Source: Puniceicoccales bacterium (GTDB taxonomy: Bacteria; Verrucomicrobiota; Verrucomicrobiia; Opitutales; UBA953). Taken from it: DNA of 12,724 nt. Both the position numbers and the translations under genes were made by a program. Numbering within the stretch: the first letter of the stretch is position 1; each line of letters begins with the position of its first letter. Of the stretch, positions 6,161-12,724 are shown in pieces. Location of the stretch: contig JAITXH010000123.1 of assembly GCA_031284845.1 (NCBI GenBank), forward strand, positions 1 to 12,724, in the 5' to 3' direction. Under the pieces are notes generated by a model. It worked only from the letters and a program-made list of their open reading frames with translations, was not told where the DNA came from and made no database searches.

Positions 6161-7228
6161 ATGGACATCTTTTATGAAAAGCTGCTTCGCCCACTTTTTT
6201 TCACGCAAAGCGCAGAGGCTGCTCACAACCATGCCGTGTTTGCATTGCGCTTGCTCGGATACCTCCCGCCGCTGAAGCGGCTCATGGAGTGGCGCAATCT
6301 GAAGCCTGCCCACTCCAAACCGCTGTCGCTGTTTGGCCTGAATTTTCCCAACGCCGTGGGCTTGGCTGCGGGATTTGATAAGAATGCGTTGTGTTGGCAG
6401 TCCGCCGGGGCTTTGGGCTTCGGGCATGTCGAGATAGGCACCATCACGCTGCATGCGCAACCGGGGAACCCGAAGCCGCGCGTCTTCCGGTATCCTGAAC
6501 AGGAGGCTGCGGTAAATCGTTACGGGTTCCCGAACGATGGTGCAGAGGCGCTCGCCCGCCGGCTCGCACGCTGCCCGGCCAAAGGACGGCGGCGTTTCCC
6601 GCTGGGCATCAATATCGGGAAATCCAAAATCACCCCGCTTGAGGAGGCCCACGAAGACTATATCGGCTCGTTCCGTCTGCTGGCCGATTATGCAGACTTC
6701 ATGGTGGTGAACATCAGCAGCCCCAATACGCCGGGTTTGCGCGAGTTGCAGGGTGCCGATCTTTTGTCCGGGCTTCTCGGCGCATTGCAAGCGGAGAACC
6801 GTGCGCGTGCTACGCGGCTGCAAGTGGCGCGTGTGCCGATTTTGCTGAAGATAGCACCCGATATTTCTTTTGCTCAGCTCGATACCATTTTAGGCATCGT
6901 CACCGAGTCCGGTTTTGACGGCATCGTGGCGACGAACACCACCGTGGAGCGTCCCGAAGGGGCAGAGGCCATGGAGAGCACGGGCGGCCTGAGCGGGCGT
7001 CCTTTGCTGGAGAAAGCGCTCGGCATAGTGCGCTACATCGCGCACGCCAGCGGAGGGAAAATCCCAATTATCGGTTCCGGGGGCATTTGCCATGTGAAGG
7101 ATGCCGGAAGATTCATGGACGAGGGGGCATCGCTCGTGCAGCTATACACTGGCATGATTTTTCGCGGGCCTTTCTTCCCTGCGGAGGTGGCGCGCTCGCT
7201 TGCATGGCGGCAGCGGGAATGGGTGTAA
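6161..7228 (+). CDS. pyrD: Dihydroorotate dehydrogenase (quinone), class 2
   Basis: This enzyme oxidises dihydroorotate to orotate with FMN and passes the electrons to membrane quinone, the fourth step of pyrimidine synthesis. The 355-residue length fits class 2. The N-terminal amphipathic helical segment (about 1-45), which forms the quinone tunnel and membrane contact, is present. Core motifs are VGLAAGFDKNA (66-76), NRYGFPNDG (119-127), GINIGKSK (149-156) and VNISSPNTPGLRELQ (183-197). Ser187 is the catalytic base, aligned with E. coli Ser175, and marks class 2, since class 1 enzymes use Cys. Lys230, ATNTT (257-261), GGLSGRPL (275-282), GSGGI (305-309) and QLYTGMIFRGP (327-337) complete the FMN site. 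The start gives the expected N-terminus and has no Shine-Dalgarno sequence. No other pyr gene is nearby. Confidence 0.97.
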   Translation: MDIFYEKLLRPLFFTQSAEAAHNHAVFALRLLGYLPPLKRLMEWRNLKPAHSKPLSLFGLNFPNAVGLAAGFDKNALCWQSAGALGFGHVEIGTITLHAQPGNPKPRVFRYPEQEAAVNRYGFPNDGAEALARRLARCPAKGRRRFPLGINIGKSKITPLEEAHEDYIGSFRLLADYADFMVVNISSPNTPGLRELQGADLLSGLLGALQAENRARATRLQVARVPILLKIAPDISFAQLDTILGIVTESGFDGIVATNTTVERPEGAEAMESTGGLSGRPLLEKALGIVRYIAHASGGKIPIIGSGGICHVKDAGRFMDEGASLVQLYTGMIFRGPFFPAEVARSLAWRQREWV

Positions 7229-7304
7229 GCTGTCGCCTGTTTTCAGCCGGGTGCGGGAGAGAATTTTGTCGGCATCGCGTTTCCCGGCGGTTTGACTGGA
7301 AAAC

Positions 7305-7871
7305 ATGAAATTCGCACATTTGCCTTTTGTCGCTTTGTTCGCTGCGTTTGCCTGCGCCACACCTGCGTCCGCGCAGACCAAGGCGGTGCCCGGTCCAAAC
7401 AAGATCACTGCGGCCAAGCCCAAAGAAGCGCCTGCCCGCCCTGACGTGGCGAGCACATGGCTGAAGGCTGTGAAAAAATTTGATGGGAAGGCTGTCGCTA
7501 CCTTTGTGAGTGATGTGAACCCGGTGGGACTGTTTGCCGCCGATGCGCCTTGTGTCGTGGTGCGCATCACCACGGCTACACAGGGCGACAAAGCGGGCGG
7601 GACTATTCTTCTCTTGTTGCCGGTGGCGGAAGTGGAAAAAACGATCCAGGAATTGACGCCCGGCGTCGCTGCGCGGAAGACCAACTTCGGAGCCAAGCGC
7701 GTGTTGCGCCGCCTCGATGCCACCTTCCGCGTTATCAATGGTGAGGCGGTGCTCGAGAAGGGGTGTGCGCCGGAGGCGTTGGCAAAATTGGCAGGCAAGC
7801 CTTCCGAAATTTTAGCCGCGCAATTAAAAACCGAGGCGGAACAGAAGCAGGCTGAAGCGAAAAAAGAGTGA
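7305..7871 (+). CDS. Small secreted protein of unknown function
   Basis: I do not recognise this 188-residue protein. It begins with a clear Sec signal peptide: MK, a hydrophobic core to about residue 18, and an ASA-Q cleavage site after residue 23. The mature form should therefore be periplasmic or extracellular. A Lys/Ala/Pro-rich linker (about 25-47) leads to a compact, mixed alpha/beta-looking region (about 48-155) containing two cysteines (Cys83 and Cys154) that could form a disulphide. The last 25 residues are Glu/Lys/Ala/Gln-rich and look like a helix or short coiled coil. It lies 76 bases after pyrD and 76 bases before the alpha-2-macroglobulin gene, on the same strand, so it may be co-transcribed with the latter, but no promoter or terminator settles this. 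The coding call rests on the signal peptide, good codon structure and placement. Confidence 0.8.
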   Translation: MKFAHLPFVALFAAFACATPASAQTKAVPGPNKITAAKPKEAPARPDVASTWLKAVKKFDGKAVATFVSDVNPVGLFAADAPCVVVRITTATQGDKAGGTILLLLPVAEVEKTIQELTPGVAARKTNFGAKRVLRRLDATFRVINGEAVLEKGCAPEALAKLAGKPSEILAAQLKTEAEQKQAEAKKE

Positions 7872-7947
7872 AGCGGGGGGGGCGCTTATCTCCCGTCTTG
7901 CTTCTGCAGCCCATCGCACGATGTTTGGCGGCTGATAACAAATCGCC

Positions 7948-10900
7948 ATGTCTTCTCCCCGAAAACTTTCCTCTTTTGCAAAATTCGCCATCGCCGCACT
8001 CGTCTTGAATGCTCTGGGTTGGGCTGTGTTCATCGCGCTCGGGTTGGGAGCCAAAGACAAAGTGGCTGTGCGCAATGGCCCCAGTGCGCCCGCGCCCATC
8101 TCCGTTGCGCAAGTCGCAACAGTCGCACGCAAGCCCGTTGAAGCGGCAAAAGAAGACAAGGTTTTCTATTTCAGGTACCTGAAAGTTGTGCCTTCCGGCA
8201 TGGACGGTTTCGATGTGTCCGCAGGTTTTTCCGAAACCCCGCAATTTAAGACGGCAAGGGACTTCATAAGCTGTGAGCCGGCACTCACATTGAAGCATGA
8301 TATGGACTCCGGGCGTTTGATTTTTTCGGGAAAATTTAAGCCGGGCGAAACTTATACATTCAAATTCCGCAAGGGAATGCCTACGAGCGAAGGGGCACAA
8401 TTGCAGCGCGATGTCACGGCATCCATCGCCATTCCTCTGCCGGTGCCGGCATTGGAGTTTGCTGCCTCAGGGCGCTATTTGCCGCCGGGCGGACAATTGC
8501 TCATCCCGGTCAAAAGCATCAATGTCAAGCGGCTGAAAGCGACCGTCGCCCGGGTGCCCGCGCACAACATCGTCCAACTGGCGGCGCGTGATGACTGGCG
8601 TTACGGCAGTTGGCGCGGCGAGGTGGATGGTGCGGAAACATTTGAACTGACGACTGAATCCAAGGTGCGTGAGTTGTCCATTCCGGCTGAGGCAAACAAG
8701 ACCCAGGAATCGCAACTCAATTTGGCCGATTTCACTGATGCCCAAGGCAAAGGAGTCTATCTCGTGCAAATCGAAAATGGAGGCGCAGAGAAATCCGAGC
8801 CGCGCCACAGGCTGGTGTGCGTGAGTGACATCGGGCTTTCGGCGCGGGAGATAGACGACTCGCTTCTGGTTTGGGCGACATCGCTCCGGGAGGGCACGCC
8901 GTTGGCCGGGATAAAGCTGAAGCTGTATTACGCCAATAACACCACCGCCGCCGAAGGCGAAACTTCCGCTGAGGGGCTGGTGACTCTCGCCATCCCGAAA
9001 CGGAGCGAATCAAGAGCGTTCCTGCTATTGGCTTCGAGTGCGGATGGCAGGGATGTGACCTTCCTGACCTTATCCAACTCTTTCTACCTCGGCTCATCGG
9101 GGACAGGGCGTGCAAGGCTGAAAACGGGTGAGAGCGAGGCCTTTGTTTTCAGCGACCGCGGTATCTACCGGCACGGCGACCCGGTCTTCGTGCAGGCCAT
9201 TTTGCGTAACCACGAAGGACGCGCCCCGGCACCGTTTCCGGTGACGCTGGAAGTCGCCAAGCCCGGCGGCAAAATTTTCAAAACGATCCCGCTGATGCCG
9301 GACGAATCCGGGAGCGTGGTGCCGAAGGAGGCCATCGTCATCGGCGAAGACCAGCCATCTGGACATTGGACGTTCCGCTTGCTGGCCCCCGGATCCAAAA
9401 ACGAGATAGGCAAACGCGTGATCTCTGTGGAATCGTTTGTGCCGCCTCAAATCCGCGTGTCCGTGCGCGATTTGCCGGACAGCCTGGAGGCAAGCGGGAG
9501 CATCGGGTTCAGCGTATTTTCCGAATATTTGTTCGGACGCCCTGCGGACGGCCTGAAGGTCACGCCGACCGTCGTTTATGAGGACGCGCCGTTTGCACCC
9601 AAGGGCTGGGCTGCCTACCGCTTCGGCGATGTGCGCCGCACACGGGTGAACCAAGTCCTCACTCTCAAGGAAGGCGTGCTCGATGAACAGGGCATTGCCA
9701 AATTTTCCGCGAGTCTGCCAAAATCCCTTACGCCGGCTGCCGCAGTGCGCGTGACAGTCCAGGGCACGGTGCTTGAACCGGCGGGACGCCCCGTCTCAGC
9801 CCGCGCAAGCACGGTGCTGCACGCGTCCCCTTTTTATGCCGGCATCCACACGGACGGGCGGTTTGTCGTCACAGACAAGGCGAATACCTTCAAGCTCGCG
9901 GCTGTGTTGCCCGACGGCAAGCGGCGTCCTGAGCCGACTCAGGTGGATGTGTCGGTCAGCGAAGTCACCTGGAACTACAACGTCATTGAGGCGAATGGCC
10001 ACTACGAGTGGCGCTCCGAGCAAGTGCGTATCCCGGTGCACACCGAGACGCTCACGCTTGCTCCGGATGCCGACACGCCGTTTGTGTTCACGCCGGGTTT
10101 GAGCACCAGTTACGAGCTGGCTGTCGCCACGGCGGACGGGTCCGTCTCGAGCACAATGCTGTTTTACTCAGGAAGCGATGCCGCGCAGGGCAGGGAATAC
10201 CTCGAGCGCGACAGCGATTCGCTTAAGATCGTCTTGGACAAAGACTCTTACCGGCCCGGCGAGACGGCGCGTATTAAGGTGCTCGCGCTTTTTCCCAGCA
10301 CTGCGCTCATCGTGGTGCGCACGCCAAAGGGCGTGAGCACGTTCGTGCGCAAGGTGGATGCGGGGCAGGGCGGCATAGTGGATTTCCCGGTGGGCGAGGA
10401 TGCGTGGCCCGGTCTCTCGGTGAGTGCCACGCTGGTGCGCCCTGCGGTCGAGGAGCCGGCGTGGCTTCCCCATCGCTTTTCCGGCACTAAGACCGTGCCG
10501 GTGCGCCGTGCAGAAATGCGCCTCGGCGTCAAAGCAGAGTCTGTGGTGAAAATCAAGGATGGCGGCGCAGTCGTGGATGTCGTGGCGTCTGTCACCGGAG
10601 ATGGTGGCGTGCCTGTGTCCGGCGACGCGTTTGCTACCGTGATGCTGACCGACGAAGCGATACTCATGCTCACGCGGGAGGCGAAGCCGGATCCGGCAAA
10701 GTTTTTTGAGACGGAATACGACCTGGTGATGCTGGCGTTTGACATGTTCGAGCGCCTGATTCCTGTCGTGAAGGCGGACAAAGTGCTCGGCACCGATGCG
10801 GTGCCGGGCGGCGGCGATGCCGGCTCGCTTCTGGGGCGCATCAGCCCGGTATCTTCCCGCCGGTTCCAGCCGCTAAGCCGCTGGGTGGCGCGGGTGCCCG

Positions 10901-12724
10901 TGAAGGACGGAGTGGCGAAAACGCACTTCGATTTGCCGGAATTTTCCGGCGAAGTGCGTGTCACCGCCGTGGCGTGGACAGGGGCAGCGACCGGCTCGGC
11001 TAAGGAGCAGGTGAAGATCAAACCGCTGCTCGTCGCCAAGGCAGACGGGCCGCGTTTCCTTGCGCCGGGAGACAAGGCGGATGTCGTGTTGTCGCTCTAC
11101 AACGAAAGCGGACAGGCAGGTGCGGTGTCGGTGACGGCGGCGTTTGCCGGATGCACGGGTGAGTTTGCCCCGGCCCGCATCGAGTTACCCGTCGGCGCAT
11201 CACGGGAAGTTCACTCTGTGCTCACCGCGCCTGATGGAGCGGGGACCGCCGTTGTGACATTCAAGGTCTCCGGGTTCGGAGAGACGCACATTGCGGAAGT
11301 CCCGTTTCCCGTGCGCCCTGCTGCGGCATGGGAGACGGTCTATACCGATGCCGTGGTCGCGCCCGGAGCGCAGGCCGTATTCGCCGTGCCCCCGACGCAC
11401 CACCGCGCTTTTGCAGAGCAGACCTTTCAGATCATGAATACGCCCGGCGTCGAGTTGCTGCCTGCGCTGAAATTCCTCACCACTTATCCTTACGGCTGTG
11501 TGGAGCAGACTACCTCGTCGGTTTTCCCGCTCGTGGCTGCGCATGGGGAAGCGGGCGCATTGCTGGCCGGGGACGCGGAATTCGCAGCTCAGGCAAAAGA
11601 CTTTGTCCAGATCGCGGTTGATCGGCTTGGCACGATGTTGCAATACGACGGTTTTTCGTTCTGGCCGAATGCAGGACGCAGCTCGGTTGAATATTCGCTG
11701 TATGCGGCACACTTTATCATCGAAGCGACGCAGTCCGGCGCAGCGAAGAACGATAGCTTAAAAACAGAGACCTTGAAAATCCTGCGGAGCAAAGCCAGTT
11801 CCAGTAACGCGTCGCAATCCGCCTATGCCACCCGCATCCTCGCCATCGCCGGTATGGCCGACCGCAATGCGATGTTGGCGCTTTACGACAAGCGCACCGA
11901 GCTTGCGCAAGAGGCGTCCGCGCATCTGGCGAGCGCATTCGCGCTCAGCGGGGACATTCCCCGCGCACGGATTCTCCTTGAGCAAATAACTCCGGCGACC
12001 GTCACCGAACTGGCCTTTGCCGTGATCGCGCAACTGGATGCCGACCCCGCTTCTCCCCGGGCCGCCCGATGGCTCGACACGCTGCGCCGCCGCGCCACAT
12101 ACAACCGGCATTGGGGGACGACCTGGGACAACGCACACGCACTGCTCGCCTGCGCTGCCTACGCGCGGCATACCGGTGCCGGGGTGTCCAGCGCAGCGTT
12201 TACCCTCTCCGGGGCGGGCGGGAGCACCCACCGCATTGTCTTGGGAAAAGAGGGAGCGGTGGATGGCAAGCCGCTTGCGAATGGCGGCAGCTACCAGCTA
12301 AAAGCAGGTGGCGACGAGACCGTGACGCTCCATAACGAAGGCACGTCGCCGGTTTATGTTTTCCATGCCGTGAAATCCATTCCCGTCGAGACCTCGTCCA
12401 CGCCTGTTGCCAAGGGGATTTCCATTGTGCGTAAGTTTTACGATTTGAAGGGAAACCCGCTCGCTTCAGATTCGCTTCAGCAGGGAGACACCGTTGTGGT
12501 CGGGCTGGAGGTGGGATTCTCGAAACGAGAGGAATTGTCTGCTGTGGATCAGGTGGTAGTCGAAGACCTTTTGCCGGCATGTTTTGAGACCAGTCTCCAT
12601 GCCTTCGTCGGGCGGGAGGATTACCCGTGGATACCGCCCCATGACACTGGTTGGATTTTGCATCGCGAAGTCCGGGATGACCGGGTGCTTCTCTTTTCAA
12701 ACACTCTGAATGTGCTCAATCGGG
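7948..12724 (+). CDS. Bacterial alpha-2-macroglobulin family protein (3' end outside window)
   Basis: The frame is open for 1592 codons and runs off the window. Bacterial alpha-2-macroglobulins are periplasmic traps that bind attacking proteases covalently through a Cys-Gln thioester, and are often paired with penicillin-binding protein 1C. Here the thioester motif is intact: YGCVEQTTS with Cys1184 and Gln1187. Other landmarks are the MG2-like FSDRGIYRHGD (401-411), a second DKDSYRPGE (764-772), the A2M-domain FDLPEFSGEVRVTAVAW (994-1010), the thioester domain with GFSFWPNAGRSSVEYS and WGTTWDNAHALLA, and near the end the C-terminal-domain motif VEDLLPACFE (1538-1547). The N-terminus has a basic start and one hydrophobic segment (about 12-34) with no lipobox cysteine, so it is probably an uncleaved membrane anchor and not a lipoprotein. 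The ATG at 7948 is the first after an in-frame TGA at 7933. Perhaps about 100 residues are missing, judging by the family. Confidence 0.95.
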   Translation, partial: MSSPRKLSSFAKFAIAALVLNALGWAVFIALGLGAKDKVAVRNGPSAPAPISVAQVATVARKPVEAAKEDKVFYFRYLKVVPSGMDGFDVSAGFSETPQFKTARDFISCEPALTLKHDMDSGRLIFSGKFKPGETYTFKFRKGMPTSEGAQLQRDVTASIAIPLPVPALEFAASGRYLPPGGQLLIPVKSINVKRLKATVARVPAHNIVQLAARDDWRYGSWRGEVDGAETFELTTESKVRELSIPAEANKTQESQLNLADFTDAQGKGVYLVQIENGGAEKSEPRHRLVCVSDIGLSAREIDDSLLVWATSLREGTPLAGIKLKLYYANNTTAAEGETSAEGLVTLAIPKRSESRAFLLLASSADGRDVTFLTLSNSFYLGSSGTGRARLKTGESEAFVFSDRGIYRHGDPVFVQAILRNHEGRAPAPFPVTLEVAKPGGKIFKTIPLMPDESGSVVPKEAIVIGEDQPSGHWTFRLLAPGSKNEIGKRVISVESFVPPQIRVSVRDLPDSLEASGSIGFSVFSEYLFGRPADGLKVTPTVVYEDAPFAPKGWAAYRFGDVRRTRVNQVLTLKEGVLDEQGIAKFSASLPKSLTPAAAVRVTVQGTVLEPAGRPVSARASTVLHASPFYAGIHTDGRFVVTDKANTFKLAAVLPDGKRRPEPTQVDVSVSEVTWNYNVIEANGHYEWRSEQVRIPVHTETLTLAPDADTPFVFTPGLSTSYELAVATADGSVSSTMLFYSGSDAAQGREYLERDSDSLKIVLDKDSYRPGETARIKVLALFPSTALIVVRTPKGVSTFVRKVDAGQGGIVDFPVGEDAWPGLSVSATLVRPAVEEPAWLPHRFSGTKTVPVRRAEMRLGVKAESVVKIKDGGAVVDVVASVTGDGGVPVSGDAFATVMLTDEAILMLTREAKPDPAKFFETEYDLVMLAFDMFERLIPVVKADKVLGTDAVPGGGDAGSLLGRISPVSSRRFQPLSRWVARVPVKDGVAKTHFDLPEFSGEVRVTAVAWTGAATGSAKEQVKIKPLLVAKADGPRFLAPGDKADVVLSLYNESGQAGAVSVTAAFAGCTGEFAPARIELPVGASREVHSVLTAPDGAGTAVVTFKVSGFGETHIAEVPFPVRPAAAWETVYTDAVVAPGAQAVFAVPPTHHRAFAEQTFQIMNTPGVELLPALKFLTTYPYGCVEQTTSSVFPLVAAHGEAGALLAGDAEFAAQAKDFVQIAVDRLGTMLQYDGFSFWPNAGRSSVEYSLYAAHFIIEATQSGAAKNDSLKTETLKILRSKASSSNASQSAYATRILAIAGMADRNAMLALYDKRTELAQEASAHLASAFALSGDIPRARILLEQITPATVTELAFAVIAQLDADPASPRAARWLDTLRRRATYNRHWGTTWDNAHALLACAAYARHTGAGVSSAAFTLSGAGGSTHRIVLGKEGAVDGKPLANGGSYQLKAGGDETVTLHNEGTSPVYVFHAVKSIPVETSSTPVAKGISIVRKFYDLKGNPLASDSLQQGDTVVVGLEVGFSKREELSAVDQVVVEDLLPACFETSLHAFVGREDYPWIPPHDTGWILHREVRDDRVLLFSNTLNVLNR

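Noticed and set aside
5021..6823. A 600-codon open frame on the - strand
   Set aside because: It lies antisense to the methyltransferase, its terminator and most of pyrD, all of which are supported by family motifs. Its product is rich in His, Arg and Gln with no recognisable domain, as expected of a shadow frame in GC-rich coding DNA.
7246..7288. Inverted repeat GCCGGG/CCCGGC after pyrD
   Set aside because: Six pairs with a 31-base loop and no T tract is too weak to call a terminator or operator in GC-rich DNA.
7871..7887. AAGCG, a run of eight G, then CGCTT, after the secreted-protein gene as a terminator or phase-variable tract
   Set aside because: The stem has only five pairs around a G-only loop and no T run, and the G tract is outside the coding frame and not at a recognisable promoter.
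10248..11075. A 275-codon - strand frame within the alpha-2-macroglobulin gene
   Set aside because: The product is a Ser/Thr/Pro/Arg-rich low-complexity sequence without motifs, and the + strand frame carries clear family landmarks on both sides.

Overview
The window carries eight protein genes, all on the + strand, and no RNA genes, CRISPR arrays or insertion sequences that I can see. Base composition is moderately high in G+C, apart from a few AT-rich intergenic patches. None of the eight chosen starts has a convincing Shine-Dalgarno sequence. Gene content, the SD-less starts and intergenic repeats of the 'atccgtgg(c/t)' kind suggest a Gram-negative bacterium, possibly Verrucomicrobiota. 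The phylum is my inference and not secure; Bacteroidota is the main alternative.

Layout. Positions 1-262 have no convincing gene and hold short degenerate repeats. Positions 263-3385 look like one transcription unit: a MacB/LolD-type ABC ATPase, its MacB-type permease, and a metallo-beta-lactamase-fold hydrolase of the NAPE-PLD/RomA type whose start overlaps the permease stop by 4 bases (ATGA). Positions 3474-4703 are trpB, with no trpA beside it. A 272-base AT-rich intergenic region with hairpins and a 9-base tandem repeat leads to a family-2 O-methyltransferase-like gene (4976-6076), which ends at a good intrinsic terminator. Next comes pyrD, the quinone-dependent dihydroorotate dehydrogenase (6161-7228), with a candidate promoter placed almost on its start codon. 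A small secreted protein of unknown function (7305-7871) and a very large bacterial alpha-2-macroglobulin (7948 to beyond the window end) finish the region.

Function. The region mixes housekeeping metabolism (trpB, pyrD) with cell-envelope functions: an ABC exporter or lipoprotein-releasing-type transporter, a phospholipase-D-like hydrolase coupled to it, and a thioester-containing protease trap anchored by a transmembrane segment. I see no single unmistakable new system. The leads I would follow are the coupling of the NAPE-PLD-like enzyme to the exporter, the membrane-anchored alpha-2-macroglobulin with its small secreted neighbour, the methyltransferase with an altered catalytic motif, and the unusual translation and promoter architecture.
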